Assembly: GCF_014196495.1 (NCBI RefSeq)
Contig: NZ_JACIDT010000003.1
Location: 1 to 64,000 of the forward strand
Source: Sphingobium jiangsuense
GTDB taxonomy: Bacteria; Pseudomonadota; Alphaproteobacteria; Sphingomonadales; Sphingomonadaceae
Direction of reading: 5' to 3'
DNA length: 64,000 nt
Shown here in pieces: positions 48,509 through 55,568 of this stretch. The stretch's first letter is position 1. Every line of letters begins with the position of its first letter. The notes under the pieces are model-generated. The model made no database searches. It was not told the origin of the DNA and saw nothing but the letters and a program-made list of their open reading frames with translations. Position numbers and translations under genes: made by a program.

Positions 48509-49993
48509 TTACTTTGCGGGCCTTGGCGGCGGTTCCGCCGCGCGCCCCTCCTGTTGTTGCCGCTCTACCTCGCGGCGGTCTTCTTCGACCTGCACAAGCA
48601 ATCGCGCCGCGCGGGCTGAATCTTCCGCATAGCGGATACGCTCGCGCGCAAACCCCGCCTGCTGATCGCGCCGCTGCTGGTCGTGGCGTTCTTTCAGTTC
48701 CGCGATGTGCTCGGCCCTGTCCTGACGGAGCAATGTGCGAAGGTCGGCGCGCTCGATGGCCTGCCGCTCTCGCAGGTGTTTCCATGCGGTGTCGCGCTCA
48801 AGGCGCTTCTCCGCGCCGCGCCCCGGATTGAGGCGGTTTTGCAGGGCTTCGATATATCCCTCGATGCCGGACAATTTGCCATCGCGGATGAAGCGCTCGC
48901 GCTCGGCCTGCTGCTGGCGACGCAGACCCTCTATCTTTTCCCGCGCTTCAAGAACGAGCACATGCCGGAGCTGGCGCAATTCGGCATGATGCCACTTGGC
49001 CAGTTTCTCGGCCTCGGCCTGTTCGCGCGCGGTCAATGCCGCCGCGACGGCGGGTGCAAGGTCCGGTGCGCCGGAATCCTGCTTCTGCGCGTCCGGCATC
49101 TCGCCCTGCGCCTCCGGCGCTGGTGCGAGATCTTCGACGGGCGGGCGTTGCATCTCGAATGCAGGCGGCTCGGCATCCTTCTGCCGGTCGCGCTGCTGGG
49201 CTTTGGCCTCGCAAGCGGTGGGAAGCGCATCGCGGTCCACATCCGCCATGAAGGCCCGCGCCTCGGCGGCCTTCATTTTGAGTTCGCGGCTCAGGCTGTA
49301 AACGCTGCCCTCCGGCCCGACGAGCACGAAGTCCTTGCTGTCGCCCCGCGCCAGCACATAGCCCGCATCTTTCACGGCGGCCTTGAACGCCATGCCGCTG
49401 TCACAGGATGACTTGAGCCCCGCAAGCTGCGCCCGCCGCTCTTGGGTGGAAAGGCCGCTGCGTTCGGCCTGCTGATGCTCCGCATGGCTGACCTCCGCGC
49501 GCGGGAACTCCGGCTGTTTGGCGCGGTCGCGCTTCGCGTGTTTCCCCGGCACATGCTCATGACCGAACTCGCGTTCCAGTTTCAGGCTGGCGCGCTCATG
49601 GGCGAGATAGTTGTTGCTATCCGAGCGCATGGTCATGGTTTCGAGGTCGGTGCGCGCCCAGACGATATGGATGTGCTGGCGGCCTTTCTTTTCGTGCAGG
49701 ACGACGGCGCGAGGCTGGCCGTCCAGCCCGAGTTCCTGTTCCAGCACCTCCACCGCCCGCGCCCATTGCTGGGACGTCATCTCGTAGCGGGCGTCGGGGT
49801 CGATGTTGACATGATAGAGGCCCTTCTTGCCGCGCGTGCCTTCCGAGAGTGTCTGCCAGTCGCGGAAGGTCGCGGCCAGGTCATCGAGGCCGGAGTGCAG
49901 TTCCAGCACCTCCATGCGCTCGTTGGTGTCGGTGCGCTGAAGGTGGGCGGCAAGCTGGCGGGGTCCGGCGCGTGAGCCTCCTTTGATAATCAT
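48509..49993 (-). CDS. Relaxase of the MobA/MobL/VirD2 type
   Basis: Protein of 494 aa. The N-terminal relaxase domain shows HVNIDP at 61 and the metal-binding histidines in HEKKGRQHIHIVWAR (H100, H107, H109). The C-terminal half is a long Glu/Arg/Gln-rich coiled coil (about residues 330-480). It should nick at oriT and lead the strand into the recipient. It starts 10 bases after the MobC stop codon. The candidate oriT is in the gap above mobC (50961-51060). Confidence 0.88.
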   Translation of the reverse strand: MIIKGGSRAGPRQLAAHLQRTDTNERMEVLELHSGLDDLAATFRDWQTLSEGTRGKKGLYHVNIDPDARYEMTSQQWARAVEVLEQELGLDGQPRAVVLHEKKGRQHIHIVWARTDLETMTMRSDSNNYLAHERASLKLEREFGHEHVPGKHAKRDRAKQPEFPRAEVSHAEHQQAERSGLSTQERRAQLAGLKSSCDSGMAFKAAVKDAGYVLARGDSKDFVLVGPEGSVYSLSRELKMKAAEARAFMADVDRDALPTACEAKAQQRDRQKDAEPPAFEMQRPPVEDLAPAPEAQGEMPDAQKQDSGAPDLAPAVAAALTAREQAEAEKLAKWHHAELRQLRHVLVLEAREKIEGLRRQQQAERERFIRDGKLSGIEGYIEALQNRLNPGRGAEKRLERDTAWKHLRERQAIERADLRTLLRQDRAEHIAELKERHDQQRRDQQAGFARERIRYAEDSARAARLLVQVEEDRREVERQQQEGRAAEPPPRPAK

Positions 49994-50002
49994 GCCGCTG
50001 GC

Positions 50003-50542
50003 TCACGGTTCGGGCGGCGGGATGAATTTGGACAATCCCGCAGGCGGGATGGCCTCTGGCGCTGCCGTTGCCGGTGCCGGTGCCGGGATTGGAGCCGGTG
50101 CGGGTGTCGAGGCTAGCGGCGATGCCGCCGCTGGCACGCGATCCGGCTCTTTGCCGAGCGCGTCATAGATAAGGCTGCGGATGTGCGCGAAGTCGGCCAG
50201 CGCTTCGCGCAAGTCCGGCAGGACGGTTTCCGGCTCGCCGCCTGTATGCAGGTAGCGGGCAATCTGGTTCAGATTGCTACCGGTCTTGCCAAGGTGGCCG
50301 AGGATTTGACGCAGCGCAGCACTGTCGGCAGGGATGCGCCGCTGCGCGCGGGGACCGGCTTCGCCGATGAGCGCCGCGCGGGCGAAGGCGGCGGCGGCCA
50401 TGCCCGCCCTGTCGGCGCGGGCGAGAAACGCCGACTTTTCGTCGGGCGTGACGCGGGCATAGATGGTGGCGGTGCGTTGCCGCCGTTCCGACTTGCGCCG
50501 CCCGGAAGGGCTGTGCTCTGAGCCGCTATCGCTCAAGCGCAT
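50003..50542 (-). CDS. MobC-like relaxosome accessory protein
   Basis: Protein of 179 aa. The N-terminal ribbon-helix-helix segment (TATIYARVTPDEKSAFLARADRAG) is followed by the MobC motif GKTGSNLNQIARYLHTGGE near residue 95, and the tail is Ala/Pro-rich. It assists relaxase binding at oriT. A perfect AAAGGAG lies 5 bases before the ATG. Upstream of it are the hairpin array and a possible oriT; downstream it is linked to the relaxase gene. Confidence 0.87.
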   Translation of the reverse strand: MRLSDSGSEHSPSGRRKSERRQRTATIYARVTPDEKSAFLARADRAGMAAAAFARAALIGEAGPRAQRRIPADSAALRQILGHLGKTGSNLNQIARYLHTGGEPETVLPDLREALADFAHIRSLIYDALGKEPDRVPAAASPLASTPAPAPIPAPAPATAAPEAIPPAGLSKFIPPPEP

Positions 50543-50551
50543 CTCCTTTCT

Positions 50552-50921
50552 GCCGGACGTGTCCGGCTGCGGGGTCGAGGGGGTATCCCCCTCCGTCAGG
50601 GTGCAGGGGCATGAAAGCCGCCTGCGCGTCGTCCAGAGCGCGCAAGCTCTGGCCGTGGGTGCCGGGACGCGGAAGTCTCCGGCGAGTGGTCGAGGGGTGC
50701 GACAACCCCTTGTCTGGCTCCAAGGGCGAAGCGCCTTGGTCGATGGGTCCCAAGGGAGCGCGATAGCTCCTTTGGTGGGGTCCGGGGGCAAAGCCCCGGT
50801 CATGGGTCGCAGGGAGCACGAAGGCTCCCCGCACGGGTGCAGGGGTGTGAAACCCCTTGCTCGGGAGGGATGCAACGGGAGGGCGAAGCGCCTTCCTTGC
50901 CAAGCCAGCACCTTCAGGTGC
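50552..50921. repeat. Array of about twelve consecutive hairpins in the traG-mobC gap
   Basis: Successive stem-loops, each about 17-30 bases and spaced about 30 bases, among them GCCGGAC/GTCCGGC (50552-50567), GAGGGGG/CCCCCTC (50577-50593), CCAGAGC/GCTCTGG (50633-50652), AGGGGT/ACCCCT (50693-50710), CCAAGG/CCTTGG (50720-50739), GGAGC/GCTCC (50755-50770), CCGGGG/CCCCGG (50782-50799), GGGAGC/GCTCCC (50812-50829), GCAGGGG/CCCCTTGC (50839-50860) and GCACCT/AGGTGC (50908-50921). Stems differ but pairing is kept, and most are introduced by GGGTCC-, GGGTGC- or GGGTCG-like linkers. Confidence 0.75.
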
Positions 50922-50960
50922 GGGGTGTGGACGGTCAGTCCGCACATGGCTTGCACACTC

Positions 50961-51060
50961 TCCTAAGCCATAACTTAGGATAGCACGGGACGTGCTGGGG
51001 TGTGGGGTAGCGAGCGCTTGCGGCAAGCCGGGATATCGCCGTCTGCATACAATCGTATGC
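50961..51060. other. Candidate oriT region
   Basis: Three perfect inverted repeats close together: TCCTAAG/CTTAGGA (50961-50980), AGCACG/CGTGCT (50982-50996) and GCATAC/GTATGC (51045-51060). It lies upstream of mobC and the relaxase, where oriT is normally found. No consensus nic site could be matched, so this is based on position and structure only. Confidence 0.35.
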
Positions 51061-51121
51061 GACTCGCTCAGCGTGGGTTGAAGCGTAGCATAGCACGAAG
51101 GCGGGCGATGCGGCGATGCTT

Positions 51122-53506
51122 TCATCCCGCGCGGCCCTCTTCGCCGCCGCCCGTGGCGAGCACGTCGCGGGCCTCGTTGAGCATCTGCGCGAAACGGGCG
51201 GAGCCGCCGGTGTCGGGATGCACCTTCTGCATCAGCCGCTTCCAAGCGGCCCGCACCTCGGCGGCGGTTGCGCCTTCGGAGAGGCCGAGAAGGTCGAGCG
51301 CTTCCGCGCGCGTCATTTTGCCGTTGGGTTTTGCGGCGCGCTGACGCGCGCCGCCGGACTGGCGGCCATTATGGCCGCCGTCCTGTTTGCCGCCCCGCAC
51401 AAAATACGGGTTGTCGTCGTAGGCTAAGGGCGGTTCCCAATAGAGATGCGGATAGGCGCTGGCGAGGGGCGCGAAGGCCTCGGGCAGCCGCCAGTAATCG
51501 ACCGGACGCACATAGTGCGGACGGTCGGCGGGATTCAGGACAATGGCCACGTCACGGCCCAAGGCCAGCACCTCGTCGGGCATGAGCAGCGGGCGGCCTG
51601 TTTCTCCGTAGTTGAGGTTTTCGCTATGCCCGCCGCCGCCGGGGCCGAAGTTCTGGCCCTCGCCATGGCCGACCGTCTGCACGGTCACTTTGCCCAAGGT
51701 TTCGGAGAGGTAGTTCGCGCTCTCAAGGTCGTTGACGTTGCAAAACCATTTGTAGGCGCAGTTCGAGAGGATGGTACCCGCCGCCGCGCCGTAGAGGTCT
51801 TTGAGCTGGTCGAGGCCCTGCACAATCAGGGTGAAGTCGATGCCGTAGCCGGACATGGTGGCGATATCGCGGGGCAAATCCTCGATGCGCCCCAAGGCCG
51901 GAAACTCGTCCATCAAGATCATGCAGCGGTGCGGCGGACGCCCGCCCAGCGGATAGCGTTTGAAGGTATGCATGGCCGCCGTAGTCATGAGCCGGAGCCA
52001 TGTACGCTGGGTGTCGATGCGGTCGGGCGGGATGACCAGATAGACCGTCACCGCCTCGCGGATGAGGCCCTGCATGTCGAAGGATGATTGGGCGGTCGCG
52101 GCCTTCACCTGCGGGTCGGACAGGAACTTGGTCGCCTCCGACAGATTGGACATGATGCCGCTGTAAGTCTCTTGGGCAAGGTCGAGATACGGGCTGACCA
52201 TCTCCCGTATCGCCCCGCCGAAGGCGCTGCTGGCCGCCATCGGCACCAGAAACCTCTCCGTGAAATCCTTCCGGCTGAGGCTCACAATCTCCCGCGCGCG
52301 GGCGAGCGTCTTTTGCTCGCCCGGCTGGTCGGTAATCCACAAGAGCACGGCGGTCAGAACGTTGGCCGCGCTGCCCTGCCAATAGCGGTCTTTGTCGCCG
52401 GGGGTCGTTGGACAGACTGCCGCAGCAAGCGCCTGCGCCACCGCGACGGCGTTGGGGTCGTCGCGCACCAGCACATCCAGCGGATTGAAGGTCGCGGGTG
52501 CAAGGCCGCGCTCTTTGAACGTCTCCGCCAGTTCGCCCCACGGGTTGATGACGTGGACGGCGCTATTGAGGGTGCCGCGCCGGATGCGCGCCGTGATGGC
52601 AGCGTTTTCGCCCTTGGGGTCGATCACAATCGCCGAGCCGCCATAGCGCAAAAGCGTCGGCACGATGACGCGGGTGCCCTTGCCGGTGCGGGTGCGCGCG
52701 ACAATCAGCGTATGGTGCTCCGGCGTCGAGAGCACGGGCGCGCCCGTCTGCTGCTCGATGGGGATGGCTGAAAGCTCCGGCGCGCTGCTCTTGCCGAAAA
52801 ACACGCCCCTGTGACCGTCGTATTCATGGGCAAGGTTGGTGCGTACCTCCGCATAGCGGGCGGAGCCGTAGTTGTCGGACAGGGCGGGTTTCGGCTTCGG
52901 TTTGCGCCGTTTGTCCTTCACCAGCCAAATCAGCCCGACGACGCCTACGAGCACGGCCAGCGGGCCGAACAGGCCGGAAAACAGACTGCCGAGAAAGCCG
53001 ATGCTGTCTCGGAACAGGCCCACGGCCATGTCCTTGGCAAACCCTGCAAGCGCGGTGACGTAGTTCCAAGGGGTTCGCTGTTTCGGCGGGTCATATTGCG
53101 CTCTGAGCGCCGCCATGCGTTCGCGGGCGATGCTATCAGCGGCGCTGCTCAGCATGAGGTCTTGGCCCGTGCCGATGCCCTGCCATTTGCGGCGCAAGGC
53201 GGTTTCCGCTGCTTGCAGTTCAGCGGCGCGGCTGCGCCATGCCGCCGCGTCAATCTCGCCTGCCTTACGACGATACTCGCCCTCCGCAAGCGCCACGCGG
53301 ATATCGGCCAGCAACGCTGCATCGCGGTCAAAAACGCGCTGCTGAGCGGGCGGCAGCACCAGCCCGCGCGGCTCGCCACCCTGCCGGAATATCGGATTAT
53401 CCTTCTGCCAGCTTGGCGCGGCTTCTTGCGCGGCGGCGGACAAAGGCGACGCGGCAAGCGTCAGCGCCATGGCGACGGCCCGCAAGGGCTTCGTCGCCGC
53501 GCGCAT
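51122..53506 (-). CDS. VirD4/TraG-type coupling protein with a C-terminal J-domain
   Basis: Protein of 794 aa. An N-terminal signal/membrane anchor, a periplasmic helical part and a second membrane segment (LFGPLAVLVGVVGLIWLV near residue 150) precede the ATPase domain with Walker A ARTRTGKGTR and Walker B MILMDEFPALG. The last 60 residues form a DnaJ-like J-domain with the HPD triad in QKVHPDTGG. It should dock the relaxosome to a secretion channel. The ATG overlaps the preceding gene's stop (TGATG). No VirB channel genes are present. Confidence 0.87.
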   Translation of the reverse strand: MRAATKPLRAVAMALTLAASPLSAAAQEAAPSWQKDNPIFRQGGEPRGLVLPPAQQRVFDRDAALLADIRVALAEGEYRRKAGEIDAAAWRSRAAELQAAETALRRKWQGIGTGQDLMLSSAADSIARERMAALRAQYDPPKQRTPWNYVTALAGFAKDMAVGLFRDSIGFLGSLFSGLFGPLAVLVGVVGLIWLVKDKRRKPKPKPALSDNYGSARYAEVRTNLAHEYDGHRGVFFGKSSAPELSAIPIEQQTGAPVLSTPEHHTLIVARTRTGKGTRVIVPTLLRYGGSAIVIDPKGENAAITARIRRGTLNSAVHVINPWGELAETFKERGLAPATFNPLDVLVRDDPNAVAVAQALAAAVCPTTPGDKDRYWQGSAANVLTAVLLWITDQPGEQKTLARAREIVSLSRKDFTERFLVPMAASSAFGGAIREMVSPYLDLAQETYSGIMSNLSEATKFLSDPQVKAATAQSSFDMQGLIREAVTVYLVIPPDRIDTQRTWLRLMTTAAMHTFKRYPLGGRPPHRCMILMDEFPALGRIEDLPRDIATMSGYGIDFTLIVQGLDQLKDLYGAAAGTILSNCAYKWFCNVNDLESANYLSETLGKVTVQTVGHGEGQNFGPGGGGHSENLNYGETGRPLLMPDEVLALGRDVAIVLNPADRPHYVRPVDYWRLPEAFAPLASAYPHLYWEPPLAYDDNPYFVRGGKQDGGHNGRQSGGARQRAAKPNGKMTRAEALDLLGLSEGATAAEVRAAWKRLMQKVHPDTGGSARFAQMLNEARDVLATGGGEEGRAG

Positions 53507-53990
53507 CAGAATGGCCCTCCTTGGGCGGGCGGCGTTCCGCCCGCCCCGTCGCCGTTCGGCACCGCCAGTTCCGGCGCGCCTTCGGCGGCGCAGAGGTCGT
53601 TCCACAGTTCCGCATAGTGCGGATGGCTGGTCGGGTTGGTTACGATGGTATGCAGCAGATTTTCGAGGTGATTGGTGACGATCTGCGTGAGCAGGCGCGA
53701 CGGCAGCGCGGGATTTCGTCCGACTCGGGCGGCGTCGAGTCGCTCGATGTGCGCCGCAAGCGCGAGCAAGCCCGGCTGCACTTCCACCCCCACGGGCACG
53801 GGTCGTTTGCATCGTTCATCGCGGCGGAAAGCACGGCTTCCAAGCTGCACACATCCGTATGCGCGGCGAAGAGGGATTTGAGGTGAGCGAGTTTGGGATG
53901 GGGCGGCGCATCGGGCGTATTGCCTGCGCCTTGTTCCCAAGCGTTTAGCGCTTCATCTGCGGTTGGTGCGCTCGGCTTGTCCTCCGACAT
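53506..53990 (-). pseudogene. Frameshifted conserved-looking gene upstream of traG
   Basis: The N-terminal frame starts at 53990 (MSEDKPSAPTADEALNAW) and stays convincing to about DANDPC. The C-terminal frame (VEVQPGLLALAAHIERLD to the stop at 53506) is in a different phase. The two join near 53780-53815, around a run of C/G (ccccc) at about 53786-53790, which is a typical place for a one-base loss or miscall. An intact protein would be about 160 aa, helical and Ala-rich. It overlaps the traG start by one base, so it belongs to the transfer operon. Family unknown. Confidence 0.65.
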
Positions 53991-54172
53991 GATGCCCCCG
54001 TGAGTAAACATACGCCTGTATGTTTGTGCGGAGCGGCAAGCCGCCTCGGTAAATCTTTTCCATGTCCTGCCTTGTGGACGGGGCATTGCAGATGTACTTG
54101 CGCACAAACGTCTTTCCCCTTCACAATCTAAAGAGACAGGGGGCGCGTCAAGCTTACCATACAGAGGCGCGC

Positions 54173-54583
54173 ATGCGCAGATGCCTCTACGGCATCGTGC
54201 GGGTAGAGCGCCCCCGGATTGGGGGAGATGTGAAATGGCTGTCCTGCGGCACTGATTTCATCGTGGCGGACGTGATCCGCTGGCGCGAGCCGGTCTGGAA
54301 ACCCCAGCCGCGTAACTCCAAGAAAAAGCCGGTCATCACCGGCCACCGCGTTATCACGGGCCAAGTCGTCAAGATCGACCGTGGCGGCTGGGTGCATATC
54401 GAGGTGACGGCCTGCGCGGTCGAGCCTGCGCCCCAATGGCTGCGCCCCCTCTATCCCCTCAAGCGCGGCGAAGCGATACGCCGCCAGCGCGGGAAAATCG
54501 GCCAAGGCAAGATAGACCGCATGGCGTGGAGCGACGAAACCGCCCGCGCCGCCATTGTCGGTTCGCGGTTCGTGAAGGTATGA
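54173..54583 (+). CDS. Hypothetical basic protein of the element
   Basis: Protein of 136 aa, soluble and basic. Features include GIVRVERPRIGGDVKWL, DFIVADVIRWREPVW and a Lys/Arg-rich C-terminus (LKRGEAIRRQRGKIGQGK). The family is known from alphaproteobacterial plasmids only as hypothetical, as far as I can tell. It is divergent from the transfer operon. The ATG at 54173 is preferred over the frame start at 54062. Confidence 0.55.
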   Translation: MRRCLYGIVRVERPRIGGDVKWLSCGTDFIVADVIRWREPVWKPQPRNSKKKPVITGHRVITGQVVKIDRGGWVHIEVTACAVEPAPQWLRPLYPLKRGEAIRRQRGKIGQGKIDRMAWSDETARAAIVGSRFVKV

Positions 54584-54648
54584 AGCCGCGAGGGCGCAAT
54601 AATGACAGCCGCGAGGGCGCGGCAATGCCGCGCCCACCGCAGGTCGGC

Positions 54649-55011
54649 CTACCACCACGAGTCATAGAAAACGGTCTTGCCCTCGGCGATGGCCGCACGA
54701 GCGTTGGCGATGAACATAAGGTCATCTTCGTTTTCGCTGCCGTCGGATTCGCCGAAGAAGAAACCGCTGGTTGGCGGCAAATGCCCTGCGCGCACGTCCG
54801 CTTCCAGACGGTCGAGGTCTTCCGCCGTGAGGGCGAGCGTGATGCAGTTGAACGTATCCGTGCCGCCCTTCTCGAAGTAGAGGCTTTCCATCCAGCCGTG
54901 AAGGTTCGGATGCTTGCGCCAGTAGTGGATTTCAGCGGCATCTTCGACCTTGAAGCCGAAGGGCGTTGCCGGTTTCTCGCGGGTCACAAGTGCATACATA
55001 TCCAGTCCCAT
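54649..55011 (-). CDS. MGLDMY-type plasmid protein, often mislabelled phosphoglycerate kinase
   Basis: Protein of 120 aa. It begins MGLDMYALV, has EIHYWRKHPNLHGWME in the middle and ends FYDSWW, a pattern widespread on plasmids and integrative elements. Databases sometimes label such proteins phosphoglycerate kinase, which has no basis: they lack that enzyme's domains. The true function is unknown. The start follows AAAAGGAG by about 5 bases. A strongly structured leader (55031-55186) precedes it. Confidence 0.75.
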   Translation of the reverse strand: MGLDMYALVTREKPATPFGFKVEDAAEIHYWRKHPNLHGWMESLYFEKGGTDTFNCITLALTAEDLDRLEADVRAGHLPPTSGFFFGESDGSENEDDLMFIANARAAIAEGKTVFYDSWW

Positions 55012-55030
55012 TTTGTTGCTCCTTTTGATT

Positions 55031-55186
55031 GGTGTTGTTCGTCCCGAAGGACGCGGCACCTCGGAGCGGCGGGACCAAGCTGCTGCCATCATGGGCAACA
55101 CGGCCCGAAGGGGTGGTGCGGGCAGCCCATTGACGGCAAAGCGCCCGACGCCAGTAACGCGGCATGACTGAGGGCGGAACAACACC
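55031..55186 (-). ncRNA. Multi-stem structured leader RNA of the MGLDMY gene (candidate)
   Basis: On the minus strand GGTGTTGTTC (55186-55177) and GAACAACACC (55040-55031) form a perfect 10-bp closing stem. Inside are CGCCC/GGGCG with CAGT/ACTG (55142-55176), TGCC plus ATGGGC pairing with GCCCAT plus GGCA (55084-55096 with 55125-55138), and a GTCC-UUCG-GGAC hairpin (55041-55052). The closing stem ends 8 bases before the AAAAGGAG ribosome site, so folding could control translation. No family recognized. Confidence 0.6.
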
Positions 55187-55358
55187 ACGGGAGCAACTGA
55201 GGGGCTGTTATGCGGCACTCGGCAGACCGAGAGAATCAGCGGCCTCGCGTAAACAGCGAAGCGGTAGCCATCGGTAGGCCAGGATTCGGCGCCATCCCCC
55301 TTTGAAGAGGGCATTTTTGGCGACGCAATTCGCCACTTGGCAGCGATTCAAGGCCTTG

Positions 55359-55376
55359 CTATGTTATGTGACATAG
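55359..55376 (+). promoter_or_regulatory. Inverted repeat upstream of the ribbon-helix-helix gene
   Basis: CTATGT-tatgtg-ACATAG, a 6-bp inverted repeat with a 6-base spacer, 25 bases before the ATG at 55401. It is a good operator candidate for the adjacent ribbon-helix-helix protein, which would then regulate itself and the coupled methylase gene. Confidence 0.5.
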
Positions 55377-55400
55377 AGCACATGGGGGACAGCTCGGCGA

Positions 55401-55568
55401 ATGGCTAAAGGACAATCGGGTAGGATCGTAGTGGAGGTAGACCCTGCACTTAAACGAGCGCTTTATGGTGCGCTCGCGGTAGACGATTCTACCCTTAAAG
55501 AGTGGTTCGTTGAGCAGGCTACAAAGTACCTGAACAAAAAACAAAAGAAGGCCGGTGAAACGAAATGA
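55401..55568 (+). CDS. Small ribbon-helix-helix protein, probable regulator of the restriction-modification locus
   Basis: Protein of 55 aa with the RHH pattern: beta-strand GRIVVEV, helix PALKRALYGALAVDD and helix STLKEWFVEQATKYL, then a basic tail. Its stop codon overlaps the methylase start by 4 bases (ATGA), so the two are translationally coupled. A palindrome (55359-55376) lies 25 bases upstream. By analogy with controller proteins it probably times methylase expression; an antitoxin-like role is the alternative. Confidence 0.65.
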   Translation: MAKGQSGRIVVEVDPALKRALYGALAVDDSTLKEWFVEQATKYLNKKQKKAGETK

